A stretch of DNA of 64,000 nt from Schistocephalus solidus (GCA_017591395.1 WEDG01004256.1:1-64000), one strand, 5' to 3'. Shown: positions 47,670 to 58,735, numbered from the stretch's first letter. The notes: generated by a model from the letters alone, not told the origin. Translations and numbers: made by a program.

Positions 47670-47834
47670 GAATAACATGACCGAAAAAGGCGAGGGAGAC
47701 TGGAATTGCCATTTCTGGTTTATTAGCCGTCATCAGCCAGCCATACCCAACCCCAGGCGCTGCGGCGCCCGAGGCTCAAACTCGCGACCTGTTGGGCAGA
47801 AGTCTAACGCTCTACCCGATGCGCCACGAGCTCG
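47667..47834 (-). mobile_element. tRNA-derived SINE, copy 3 (best preserved)
   Basis: Minus strand, from 47,834: A box in GTGGCGCATCGGGTAGAGCG, an anticodon-arm remnant TTAGACTTCTG, B box region GAGTTTGAGCC. Then the body GGGTATGGCTGGCTGATGAC and CCAGAAATGGCAATTCCAG, with a tail ending in the AT tract. The head resembles tRNA-Arg(UCU), whose D-arm also starts GTGGCGCA. Confidence 0.78.
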
Positions 47835-47997
47835 TTTTCTTGCCAGTTTTGATCAGGAATATTAGATATGGTAACATGTCATGTTATTCTGCCTTTATCC
47901 TTAGCTGTCTTGCGGCTGCTGGCGGGGCTCGAGAGTTAGCCCCAAAGCACAACGGGACGAGTGAGTCCTGTAACCGATCGGCGAGCGCCTACTTACC

Positions 47998-48093
47998 GTA
48001 TATATTTAACTTAATTTAGAGGCCTGTTTACCAACTCATATATATATATATATGAGTTAGGAAACAGGCTTCTAAATTAAGTTAAATATATAC
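47998..48093. repeat. 96-bp near-perfect palindrome with (AT)n centre
   Basis: Two 48-base arms, GTATATATTTAACTTAATTT... and its inverse, match at 45 of 48 positions. They meet in the AT run at 48,038-48,053. It could extrude a cruciform or form a long RNA hairpin. Confidence 0.9.
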
Positions 48094-48263
48094 GAGCTCA
48101 GTTATTTTGGAATTTAAAAAATGTGTTTAATAAAGTTTCGTCATCCAAGGTAAGAAAGACGTGCAAAAGCTGTCAACTATATCACTTTCTATACAACAAG
48201 GGAAACCACTAATTATTCCAGAAAATGTGTTGAGATGGAACATGTATCGCCAAAATTGTTGAT

Positions 48264-48307
48264 GCCGATTTCTGGTTTATTAGCCGTCATCAGCCAGCCA
48301 TACCCAA
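48264..48307 (-). mobile_element. SINE body fragment
   Basis: A 44-base exact match to the SINE body (TTTCTGGTTTATTAGCCGTC and the bases after it), without head or tail. Confidence 0.65.
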
Positions 48308-48704
48308 TTAGGCTTATTAACCTGGAAAGACTGTTTGAGAAGTCAGAATTTGAGTCTTCCGTACCTCGCCATGGGTGGTTAGTTTAGCCCAATGTGAAAC
48401 AAATTAAGATGCTGGGTCAGAACTTTGGGGTTTAGATAGTACGGAGCTGGTTTTACTGACGCTCGGAAGTTTCTGTTACGCTTTTTAAACTTGCCGAGAC
48501 TACCGAATTTCTCTCAAATGGGTTCTCGATGGTCTCAATCAAATGTGCCAATGTACGGGACATTAACCGAAATGCGATTACTTGATACGCCAATATTTGT
48601 AGGTCTATTCGGTCTTAATTCAGCCACACGGTCCAACGCATCTACCACGTGGCCCATTTAGGGACACAATACACACACGCGTCAGTTAGCCCGTCATAGT
48701 CCAA
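48308..48704. other. No gene seen
   Basis: Unassigned sequence between SINE and LINE fragments. Confidence 0.35.
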
Positions 48705-48877
48705 CGATATCCACCGCATGCTCCACAGAAGTGTGGTGCAGGGATGGCGACTTGTGCGCAAATTAGTTTTAAGTCATAGTAGACGTGCACAGCATCTACC
48801 GCACTCTCTCTTCCCTTACCCGCCTGTGTCCAGTGTCAAGACATAGTCAAGAAGACCTGAGGCGGGGTCGGGCGCAG
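48705..48877 (-). mobile_element. LINE family A 3'-end fragment
   Basis: The reverse complement matches the last 170 bases of the family's 3' region (GTGCAGGGATGGCGACTTG is the inverse of the block ending each copy; GTCTTGACAC lies near 48,845). No ORF sequence is attached, as in an extreme 5' truncation. Confidence 0.65.
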
Positions 48878-49285
48878 ATGAATAATCTCCCATGGAATGG
48901 GAGAGTGGGGTGCAGCATGAGCCTGCACCTGCACGTGCCCGTGTTGGTCACGCGCATTTCCCATGTTCGACATTTTTTATGGGACCACATCCCATAATAA
49001 TAAAGCCTGCCGCGCCCTTCCGGTTGCATTTGAGCGTCGGTGAATAAAAACTGCTCTCCATTCCAACTCTCCTGTAAACCATTCGTCGCTTTTTGCATGC
49101 TAACAACATTCCTTTTCCAATGAAAATTATGTGAATTGTGATCATCGTGAAAGTTACATATCTTCCCTCCTCAACTGTAGGTGGGTAATCATATTTAAAA
49201 ACGTGGCACCTCTGTTATGCACTGTAAAAACTCGCTCAACTTCGTGATTGCTCTTAGGTGAGCACACACTCCCACATCATCCTTC
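48878..49285. other. No gene seen
   Basis: Short open minus frames (48847-49145) overlap here without motifs. Confidence 0.35.
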
Positions 49286-49785
49286 TCGGTATGGATGAGT
49301 TGTATGGCCGCCTTAATAGAACACGGAAATAGGAACGCAAGCCCACTTAAAATAGCTAACCTTGCCATACATTTTGAGAAGGGTAAGTATTATTGTGTAT
49401 TAACCCTAACCTAAAACTGAACTGTAACCGCAACCCTAACCCTAACCCTAAACCCTAAAGTTAACATGAACCCAAACCTTAACCCTTAACATCATTCTGA
49501 CCCTAATCCCAACTCTGATCTTAACCCTAACCTTATACCTAACCCTAAACTTAACCTCAACTCTAACCCTGATGCTAAACCTAATTTCTCAGGAAGTTGG
49601 CACGAAGCCATATGTATTGCGGGTGGTTCCTGATTCCGTGTTCTGTTTAACCCTAAACTTAACCTCAACTCTAACCCTGATGCTAAACCTAATTTCTCAG
49701 GAAGTTGGCACGAAGCCATATGTATTGCGGGTGGTTCCTGATTCCGTGTTCTGTTTAAGCGGCCATAGAAGTCATCCCTACCACC
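49286..49785. mobile_element. TIR element with telomere-like core, copy 3, with internal duplication
   Basis: The left end is GGTATGGATGAG then TTGTATGGCCGCCTTAA; the right end, inverted, is GGTAGGGATGAC then TTCTATGGCCGC. The core, 49,390-49,600, is rich in TAACCC (an exact TAACCCTAACCCTAA run near 49,434). A 108-base segment starting at 49,541 is repeated exactly from 49,649 to about 49,756 and includes the right subterminal part. Confidence 0.78.
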
Positions 49786-51440
49786 TTCTCCCTCAAACAT
49801 TTTTACAAACGCAATTAGGTACATAGTTTGCTGTACGAAACCCGGCATACGTTAGTTATGCTCGTATGCGGCAGAAATTTCAATATACATCTGACCGAAC
49901 ATGCCAGTTTCCAACTGCCCGGACATGGCTCGCCATTTTGATATGATTGCGTCCATCGTTTCGTTGGAGCATTGTTTTCCCGGAATAAATTTGAACAAGG
50001 CCAAGGTGATAAAATATGCAGAATTAAATGATGTCATAAATGTCCCTGAATTATCGTTGTTTCTGAAAGGAATGCTCCCCTAGGTCTTGCTGGTACAAAT
50101 ATTAACACTGGCAACTATTCGGTTTTTAAACAGCGGTAAGATCGATAAGACCTCTGTCGATGTCACCAATAGCGATAATCTGAAAATATTCCCCTTCGGC
50201 GGCTGTAAATTGATGTAATGCCCCATGCCAACAGTTTATTTTGCTTTTATGTATTCCGAAACGGTAAGCATCCTCTAAATAGCTACCATTGTAACATACC
50301 ATCTAGCAACCCCAATAGAAGTAAGATGCTGCGTAATCTGGTTGTTCGTCTTTGTTAGGTGTTTCCAGAGGCCGTGAGACTTCATTTTGGTCCCCTAGAC
50401 TTTTTATTCATGCCTCTCTTAAGCTAATGCAACGTTTTTGGGACATTGCTATGACCTGGGATGACTCCATTCAACAACATAACGTTTTTTCGGGCATTTT
50501 TCATAAACCACCTTACTGTTGGGGTACAAGAGGACTGCATTGCCTTATTTCCAGTGTAATAAACACCATTAAAGTTGATGCTTCAATTAATCAACAGTCA
50601 AACGAAAATTGCACGTCCTTGGTTCTACTTAATCGCTGTAAACGGAGATGATCAGCGTGTATGCTCGCCCTTGCGAACTGCTTCTTGCAGACAATATATT
50701 CAGTGAAGGTGCTAAGCTTCATTTATAACAAAACACCCTGATACCGAAAATAACGGCAGCCCGGACTTTACGAACTTGGAAATTTGCGTACAGTCGAATC
50801 ACAAATACGCAAACATAACTGCGAGGTGTATTCTGCATCATAGGTAACCCTAGTAGTGTAAGACACCTCGATTAATGAAATACGAACAATGATGGTAGTC
50901 AAAACACACACAAAATGAAGGAACGAAGAGCGGGAGTCGTGTGTTGCGCTGCATGATGAGTCCTTATAGGTACTGTTGGTGCAGTTCGGTAGAGGTCAGT
51001 AGTGGTCACTGGTTCCTGTTTACAGTAAATGTCAACGCTCAAAATCCTCTGCTCAAAACCTATTCAAACACGTAATCAGTTAGCTTCACTCGTATATATT
51101 TGTGCCAACCCTGTGCTAACGTTTATTAATTTCAGTGAATCCCGCAGCCTTTCAGCTAGTCTTAAAATTACTGTCTAAGCTGTAGCTTCTCCACATCTAG
51201 GAGTTTAATCGAACGTCATCAATGCAAAATAATAGAAACCTGAGTGACGCCAGCGAAACTCGCCGTTTCAAGACTGACTTTGAAAGTTTGGTGCACAGAC
51301 GAAGCGAAAATGCAAGAACAAGACTTACCGTCAGAGGGGAGGTACTGATGCCTCTTGGCGGAAGTTACCGAGGAACGGGAAACAGCCTTATTAACGAAGA
51401 GGAGCCACGAGGTGGTGACGCCTTAGTAGAAGTACAATAC
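49786..51440. other. No gene supported
   Basis: Open frames up to 101 codons (50352-50651 +, 51222-51527 +) lack recognisable domains. Confidence 0.35.
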
Positions 51441-51575
51441 TTTATGGGCGGCTGCTTGTATAGACAACGAAATGCACAGCGTCAGCGATGGCGATCAGTG
51501 CTCTACTTAAGGCGCTACTGTCACTGATTGGTCCACGAGAGGCGGCGAAAGACAACGTCGGTGTGACTGCGTGCA

Positions 51576-51607
<32 letters not shown>

Positions 51608-52860
51608 CGCACAAATGCGGAACGGGGTGGCGTCCGCCACCACAGCGAGTGTGAGCTTAGGAAAACGTACACGCGCCACTGAGGCAGGGTTCTGGCTGCC
51701 GCTGTTGACGTTGTTCTCGCATGCCCCCTTTCAACGCCTTCGTCTCCACCTTCCCCCTTTTTCCCCTCTGTCCACGGCGTGTGCCTTTGCTCGTGTACTC
51801 TGAATGCCCCTATCACCGACAGCTCGCACTTTACCTAGCGATCAGTCGGAGAGGGGGTAGGAGCTGAAAACTCGAAACTAGGCCGTAAGACATAAGAACA
51901 CAGGACAGCGGTGGCGATAGTGGGAAAAGTATACAGGCGGCGTTGCCCTCTGAATGTGTGCTCAATCGGCAGTGAGGGGTGTAGTGAAGAGAATGCGGGC
52001 TGAGAGGACCTACCGTCGCCTGGTGGCGCATCACAATATGGGGTGGGGGAACCTAGGCCAGGCCTGGAACACAAATTCGAACGCACGCACACACACAGCC
52101 GAACGGGATTGGGTGATGCTTGTCGTTAGGGCAGGGATTGAGACCGCATACATAAGCTTCACAATTAACGGGGGTAGGAGGGTGCGAACAGAAGACACGG
52201 AGATAGCGACGACGCCAGTTTACTGGGGGGATGACACACGGTAAGGCGTGGCATACGCCTGCGAGCCACCCACCAGTCATCCCTCCCATTCGTCACATCC
52301 GCACACACATACACACAAGCGCACACACGTGAGAGCGCCAGATGTACACCGGGCCAAGAGGGGGCGGGATTGGAGACCAGTGTGTGTACGGCCTTGTGAC
52401 CGGCGCGTAGAGGTTAGCCACTGCGACGCCAACTTGTCCACCTGACTTCACTCCGCCACCTACGTCGGACTGGCTGCGGATCGTCGCTCGTCGTTACCCT
52501 GCTTGTGATGGATGGATGGACAGGCGCGCAAGTGGGCATGGCCGGCGCAGGGTGCACACAAGCGTGCCTGTCCATGCCACGCTCCTGCGCTTCGTTATTT
52601 CCCTGGCAGGCGGAGAGATGCTGCGTGGGTTGGCGCAGGCGCGACCGGGGCTGTGGAACAGCCACCTCAACCGCATCATCCAGTGTCGGTAACACCACGA
52701 GCACACGCGCACCGCGAGAGCCGGGTGATGTATGGCAGCGATGACATGCGCCACAGCAACTTGAAGAGATACGTGCGAGCGACTACACGCACACACACAC
52801 ACTTAGGGGACAAGAAAGCACGGCCTTGGTGTACATGAAACTTGTGACAGCTCAACAATC
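51441..52860. other. GC-rich island with GT/CA repeats
   Basis: Base composition rises clearly over the AT-rich surroundings. (GT)n occurs at 51,577-51,604 and CA-rich runs at 52,083-52,096, 52,302-52,329 and 52,787-52,802. Many overlapping open frames occur on both strands, as expected from high GC, and none shows a domain. It may be a CpG-rich promoter region or a foreign or low-complexity insertion; no evidence decides. Confidence 0.4.
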
Positions 52861-53052
52861 ATCGGGTGATGACATGCTAAAACCGCCCTTGACAGCATAT
52901 CAATACACTAAACTACCCTAACTTCAATCTACCATAACGGTTCAGTACAGTTCTGCACTAAGCGAATGAATGGTTGTTTGTAGTCGAGAGGACATTATGA
53001 ATTGAAGAGTACCTCAGTCAAAATCCCGAAGAAGGATTCTCAAAAAACCAAA

Positions 53053-53380
53053 TAGTAAGTATGACTTGCATGGCCCCTTAAAAGGACAAGAGAATATCGA
53101 CTGCCTGAAATACAGGTGTCTTTGCGCAAAATTCCAGGTAAAATATGACTAGCTTTATAGTTAGGGTTCAGGTAGGAGTTGGGTTCGGGGCTAAGGATGG
53201 GTTTATTGATAACTTTAGGGTTATTGATTAGGGTTAGGGTTCGTGTTAAGAGTAGGGATATGATTTTGGTTTTAGTTACGACGTGGGAACATTCACTTTT
53301 CTTGGAATTATGCACAGGGTCAACTTTATTATGTTGCCGGGGCAGTATTATGCTCGTGTTCTGTAATCCTTACCCGCAAA
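53053..53380. mobile_element. Diverged TIR element with TTAGGG-like core, copy 4
   Basis: The left end AGTAAGTATGAC TTGCATGGCC followed by AAAAGGACAAG matches the family terminus. Subterminal CTTTGCGCAAAATTCCAGG (near 53,111) is inverted at CTTGGAATTATGCACAGG (near 53,300). The core 53,150-53,275 contains GATTAGGGTTAGGGTT. The right end is diverged. Confidence 0.55.
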
Positions 53381-53699
53381 ATTATAGTCAGTCAAGATTA
53401 AAACCTGGAAGTAGAGAATCGGCTGGGGCCGAGTATGTGCGATCCCGCTTAAACGTAAGCTATTCATAAATAAAAGAGCACGTACTAGTTCCGACGTAGG
53501 CACGCGGATTCTCCTGGGGACACCTTAACAATGGTTTCATTACATGATGGATGCACGCCGGTCTTCCTAAATTGATAGAAAACATTGTCATCCGTCAAGT
53601 AGACCACTATGTCATAATAAATATTGTCTCAGATTTCTAGAGATTCAGAAAGGACAAAGTCATTACGGCATGTTGATCAAGCAAGCAGGAAAATAACCA

Positions 53700-54000
53700 T
53701 CATATTTCCACTTTCAAACTTTTGGGGCGACGGATGATCAAAATGCGATAAACTGAAATACCAAATGGAGCATCCTGCAAGTCAGACAGGAAGAATGTTT
53801 CGCTAGACATCTGATAAACTGCTCTTCTCATCTCCCGTAGAAAGAACAGACAACCAGGGTCTACATTTGATGCTACCTGGAGCAGGTAGCTCATAATTGT
53901 CTCGCGGATTACAAATACACGGTTTAGGACATTTTGGGGGTGTCCGATCCAGCCCTTAACAATCAGCAATTTCTTCGGTATGAAGTTTGTGCCGTCTGAG
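53700..54000 (-). CDS. Candidate gene at 53.7-57.5 kb, last exon
   Basis: It begins after an ATCAG acceptor (AG ends at 54001) with one base completing a codon. It reads SDGTNFIPKKLLIVKGWIGH, then NVLNRVFVIRETIMSYLLQ and CLFFLREMRRAVYQMSSET, with a stop at 53700. An alternative end is the CAG/GTAGCA donor at 53877, also in phase. The phase-2 join to the exon ending at 55365 gives PVDNE-S-SDGTNF. The sequence has well-mixed composition but matches no family I recognise. Confidence 0.4.
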
Positions 54001-54847
54001 CTGATCAATGGAGTAGTGCCCTTGATTTGATGTCATAGGTTGATTTGGTAGCCACAAAGATGCCCTTCGTCCCACAGCCGTCCTCCTAACCTAGGATTTC
54101 CTCTGCCACACGGATAATTTGGCCACCTTGCCTCTCTTTCAGCCTCGGTTTCAAGTTGTATTAGCATAAGAAGAAAGGTTTTTTAAATAGCGTTCACTAT
54201 ATTGTCAAAAAAGTTTTAGGAAGCCTGTTTAGCTCGGAGAGTAGATAGCGGATTTCTTCTTCGATTTTGGTAAACTATAAGTTATACCGCCGGTTCGCAC
54301 ATTCAAAACAGAAAGACAAATCACCACAAAACAACATACTAATAAGTGTTTTTGCGTTGGACGCTTGCAACGAGGTTAATCGTGTCGAAGCTAAGGGAGA
54401 TATAGTACGAACGCGGTTGACCGAACGCACGTTGCGGCTCACTAGACGAGACACAGTTATACTTTCTAGGACAGACCGCAGTAATCTGAATAGGACTTCA
54501 ACTACGAGCTCTATTAACTCTTGGACATACACTACTTGAGAGTTGAGTTGAAATCAAAGAAGTTCGTCAAGTGGGTAGAAAAAAAATTTCCCTACACTGG
54601 ATGCTGGTCTTCCAGGTCTTCGTCAGATTTACCTGAAATGTACGAGAGAGTTAACTTTTTAAATGCACCTAAAATCTGTCTGCGTCAATAAGCCGTCGTT
54701 GAATGCCACCATCTTGTTTGGATTGGTTGCTGTATCTTCCGTTTCTTCTTAAGACATGCAACATGCAACTCGATCTACCGATTTATTTACGAGCGTATGA
54801 ATTTGAAGAACCCTTGAATTTTCTTTGGTGGGCAGACGCCAACAAGA
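54001..54847 (-). other. Intron of the candidate gene (right part)
   Basis: The proposed intron runs from 55364 to 54001 and includes the TIR element at 54,848. An open frame on both strands at 54,267-54,539 lacks motifs. Confidence 0.3.
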
Positions 54848-55294
54848 CGTTGGTAGGCCTGACTTGTATGACCGCCTAAACAGGCCACGGGAGTAAGAAC
54901 ACCCCGCCCACTTAAAGTAGGTGGCCTTGCGATAAAGTTCAGGAAGGGTAAATATTCCCGTGTTCTAACGCTAACGGCAGTTTGACCGTTATTTTCGACG
55001 ATGCCCACCACAGCGCTAACACTAACCCTAACAAGACAAACCGTCACCTTGACCTTTACGCTAAACCTACCCTAAATCCTACAGTTATAATAACCATAAC
55101 TCTGAACATAAGCATGACCCTAAACCCAACTCTGACCTTAGCCCTAACCTTAAACCTAATCCTAAACTTATCCCTAACATTCGCCTTAATCCTAAACCTA
55201 ATTTCTGTGGAATTTGGCGCAAAGCCACATGTACTGCGGGCAATTCCTCTCCCGTGTCCGGTTCAGGCGGCTATACAAGGCGTACTTACCAACA
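54848..55294. mobile_element. TIR element with telomere-like core, copy 5
   Basis: The left end is GTTGGTAGGCCTGAC then TTGTATGACCGCCTAAAC and AGGCCACGGGA. The right end, inverted, is GTTGGTAAGTACGCC then TTGTATAGCCGCCTGAAC and CGGACACGGGA. Subterminal GGCGCAAAGCCACATGTA is near 55,215. The core, 55,005-55,190, is degenerate TAACCC sequence. It lies within an intron of the candidate gene. The + open frame 54982-55665 that crosses it is an artefact over the repeat part. Confidence 0.8.
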
Positions 55295-55364
55295 CGAGTC
55301 CTATCTCGAGCAAATGTGCACCCATTATTCGGTCCTGTTCGAAGCAGGCAGTTTCACCTCTCAT

Positions 55365-55684
55365 TGTCAACTGGGATCATGCATGCGTAGACGGGCAGAT
55401 TTTCGAGTTTTATCACAATACGCTGCATCGTAGACATCATATGAGATTTTCCAGAGGACCTTTTCACGTCCAAATAACCAATTATGTCCTTGAGGTGTAC
55501 AGACTGGGTATGTATTATATGCATCAGTTTGTATGCTGCTTGTATTGGGTGCCTTCTCAGATACCATTCAATGAGTTCGGACACATTCTTACTGTATGGA
55601 AGGGTTCTGGGTTGGGTTCCTTTTGCAACTATGGAATCGCTTTTCTTTGGATTCGTATTGTCTGATGCATCAACATGCAAAACC
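55365..55684 (-). CDS. Candidate gene at 53.7-57.5 kb, internal exon
   Basis: The acceptor CTCTCTTAAG is followed by VLHVDASDNTNPKKSDSIVA, then NVSELIEWYLRRHPIQAAYK, QSVHLKDIIGYLDVKRSS and NLPVYACMIPVDNE. It ends at an AG/GTGAAA donor in phase 2, just before an in-frame stop. At about 107 codons the sequence looks globular and coding. The family is unknown to me. Confidence 0.4.
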
Positions 55685-56790
55685 TTAAGAGAGCCCAATT
55701 TGAAAAAATTAATCTGAACACATAATGTGGTTCTATTCGCTATATTTTTTTTCCCAATCGGATTTACTGGATAAAGTAGTCTCCATACGCTACTGTGTTC
55801 GTTAGAGCCAGAGTGGTTGGTCCCACAATGCAGAGTAACTTCCGTATAAGTTCCTTTTCAAGCAAATGACGCACACACTGCTCCGTCAGTTCCCCTTCAC
55901 AAGGGTATTTGAAGTGAAAACTGTTCACGAAAATAACACAACCATAAGCAGGTGTTATTTAATGAAATATCCATGGGCTCTCATTTCCTGCCTTGCGAGC
56001 CCAACAAGCAAATGAGAGTTGTTGCAAGTATGCTTGTATAAATGGAAGGTTAGTTTATAGAAACAGGTCTGAGAGCATAAGTAAATCAATTTTAGGACCA
56101 TTCGTATCATAGAAGTGGAGTAGTTCTCATGCACAGCGTTTTGTTAAACCTAGTAGTATGCAGGTGAACACAGGGATACACTCGGAAGATAGCAGGTTTA
56201 CACCCGCTGCAATTGGGATTTCTCATAATTTTTAGACGCTTCATAGTGTTTCGGTTGAATTTTCACAATTCATTGCAAGTAGATGGAGTCGGTGGAATGG
56301 CTACCTAGAAATGATGCAGGCGGGTACACCTAGGATCTACAATATCCCTTGCAGTGGAATGTTATTTTGTGAACTTTGGAGAGTCTATAGATCGTTACAA
56401 TAGTCGAATCAGTTTGTATCAAGGAGTGTGCAATATCAAATGACGACTGTTTCTTCGTTAGAGGCTACCTTCATTAAACAAGGAAATCTGCGTTTTGGTA
56501 CGGGCCATGACAAGGGTTTATAGGTTGATCTCTCAATGTAGTCTGTTTTGTTTAAAATCAGAGTTGTACTTCTTTTGTCTCTGGAAAGAATGGTAACACA
56601 TTTGTCATTACCAAGTGATAGGATAGAAAACTGACATCAGTTCCTTAAGAATTGCATGGCACAATTTTTTTACTGTTAACCTCTCATCCTATGTGAGGCT
56701 CACTGCTGAGATAATGAACTGCAGGTTTGCAAGACAGTCTAAGTAGTTAGAATCTGAAAGATTGTATTTCATTCCTTTGGAGGCGTATTT
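55685..56790. other. Intron or spacer of the candidate gene
   Basis: No motif or exon-like frame is seen. Confidence 0.3.
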
Positions 56791-57087
56791 TCATGAAGTT
56801 TTCAAACAGGTTTGTAAATTCGATTTTCGTTTTAGTATTTTCATTGGAAATCGCCTATGCGCCAGCTTCGTTTCAGTCTTTATGCGTCTCTTGAATTTGT
56901 GTCTGACGTGCACTTGACCCAGATTTCTAGATGCAAGAGAACTCTTCTCTAAAAGACGATAGTGCGAGTCCAGAAAATAAGCACTTTTGATTCGTCCATA
57001 TTTTTTTAAATCAAAAGTTGCCTCAAAGTTTACTTGTTTCGTGTAGAACTGCAATATTTTCACTTTCGAGAAAACGCCCTCTTCCAT
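56791..57087 (-). CDS. Candidate gene at 53.7-57.5 kb, upstream exon-like frame
   Basis: An ATG-started minus frame: VKILQFYTKQVNFEATFDLK, IKSAYFLDSHYRLLEKSSL and a basic end (HKFKRRIKTETKLAHRRF). Possible phase-0 donors inside it (CAA/GTAAAC, CAA/GTGCAC) would fit the acceptor at 55,684. The join is not decided. Confidence 0.28.
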   Translation of the reverse strand: MEEGVFSKVKILQFYTKQVNFEATFDLKKYGRIKSAYFLDSHYRLLEKSSLASRNLGQVHVRHKFKRRIKTETKLAHRRFPMKILKRKSNLQTCLKTS

Positions 57088-57234
57088 TCCCTGTTTGTTT
57101 TTGTTCTCATATCATTCTTTCTTTCAGATTATTTAAGTAATTCTTATAGCGTAACCTGATAGAATGGCGGAGGGCTCTTCAAGCTTTCCACAACTTTGCT
57201 CAAAAATACCTTTATCTATATCGTCATAGTCATC

Positions 57235-57480
57235 CTAGCAACAACAAGCCATTTGCCTCTTTTTTTTCTGAAAGATCCAATTTTGTGTTTTGAAGACGCA
57301 AATACTTAGTGAGAAAAAGTCATTTTTGTAAAATAGTTGTATGTCGTATAAACGGAACCGAGCGGGGGAGATGCTGTTCACTGCGTCTTCTTGATCCTGT
57401 AAAGGCCCATTGTGAAACTCAGCAGCGTAAGTGGATTCAAAAATAACGTAAGTAAGAATGTTTGTTGCAAACATAGCCAT
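57235..57480 (-). CDS. Candidate gene at 53.7-57.5 kb, possible first exon
   Basis: Starts MAMFATNILTYVIFESTYAA, signal-peptide-like, then EFHNGPLQDQEDAVNSISPA and RFRLYDIQLFYKND. It ends in a Cys-rich tail that may be read-through beyond a donor such as GTATTT near 57,309. The link to the exons downstream is inferred only from order and strand. Confidence 0.28.
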   Translation of the reverse strand: MAMFATNILTYVIFESTYAAEFHNGPLQDQEDAVNSISPARFRLYDIQLFYKNDFFSLSICVFKTQNWIFQKKKRQMACCC

Positions 57481-58573
57481 ATTCTTCTAAGCTAAAAGCA
57501 TCGGTTGTCAACATTTGTTTGAACCAATTTTTATTTATTTATCTGGAAAAAATTGCCCGAGGTACTGCTGAGGCCGTATCCATATCCAGAACCAAACTCG
57601 ATATACGGTAGTTTTATGAAAATACTCCTCTCCGCTCTGCTTAGCCCTTTCACCTTCATTTTCTGTCAGATATGCACACTCTGTAACATGCAATACTAGT
57701 TTCCTCGAAACAGCCGAAGGTTAGCTTAAGCAGTGTGGTGATTGTGGTTGCGGCCTCTGGTAAAGTTGAAATCTGATTCCGGTGGTCTTCGCTTTCTTGG
57801 ACGAGCGAGTATGTGTATGTGAAAGCTGTCAGGTTTCCTTCGAATTCTCACGAGTTGGAGGACCCAGTCTCCTCCAGGAGTAGGGCTCGGGCATTGCCTG
57901 TGTGCGTCTCCACATGCGAACCCGATGTGTGCCTGCGCACATGTAAAACGTTAGGTGGGGACGCAGGGGGTTCCTATTTGAGACGCCAAATAGGGGTTAC
58001 TGCGATAGCATTTTTATAGTCAAAATAGGTACGAGCAGTTCGTCTAGCTTTTATCCGTTTATACGTCAGCAGAAGGCAGTTTTACATTTCCGTTGGTCAT
58101 GGACCGCTGGGATAAAGACATGAAAACCCTTTTTATGGGAACTCGGAAATAGTCGGAACCGAAGAGGTTTGCACAAAGTGATCTTCTAGGAGGGAATGTT
58201 GGTTCCGATACCGAGTCCAGACTCCCTCAGACGCCAATAGTAAAAAGGACCGCCAGACTACTAGCAGTTTTGACTAAGAACCATTACAGATACAGTCAAG
58301 TTTCGCCCTGTAACGGAGTGAGTTCAGTGAACTCATTCTTGCCTTTGATATGCACGAGTGCATATAATTGCAAAGACGAATTCAGGAGGATTTATTGTTC
58401 CTGGAAAAATGACTAACCAGCCGAAAATTTGTGATAAAATACACTGACCAGTAATGAGAGTTCTCCATACGGTATAGGGTGCACTGACCAGTTACGGGAT
58501 ATACTCGTCCTATCGTGTCTTGTGACTCTTTCGAGGCCCGCTAGCCACAAGTCGGCTAGTAGTATAGGCACAA
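57481..58573. other. No gene seen
   Basis: Unassigned upstream flank of the candidate gene. Confidence 0.35.
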
Positions 58574-58735
58574 TCCCATTATCGACAAAGACAGGGAAAA
58601 TTGGAATAACCATTTCTGGATGTTTAGCTATAATCAGCCAAACATACCTACCCCGAGCTGTTGCAACTTCCGATACTCGAACCCGCGACGTGTTAGTTAG
58701 AAGTCCAAGACCCCCAGTTATTGAGCCACGGTTTG
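58574..58735 (-). mobile_element. tRNA-derived SINE, diverged copy
   Basis: The minus strand has CGTGGCTCAATAACTGGGGG (A-box region), GGACTTCTAACTAA and a good B box GGGTTCGAGTATC. The body is diverged (GATTATAGCTAAACATCCAG), so the CTGATGA block of other copies is lost. Confidence 0.65.

Noticed and set aside
47760..47834. Functional tRNA-Arg gene
   Set aside because: Only D-arm, anticodon-arm and T-arm remnants are present; it continues into the SINE body and has no acceptor stem.
49430..49450. Chromosome-end telomere (TAACCC repeats)
   Set aside because: The tracts are short, degenerate, face both ways and lie inside inverted-repeat elements in the middle of the window.
54982..55665. 227-codon + strand frame
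   Set aside because: Its first half is the TAACCC core of a TIR element (repeating LTLNLILN), and its second half is antisense to a better exon candidate.
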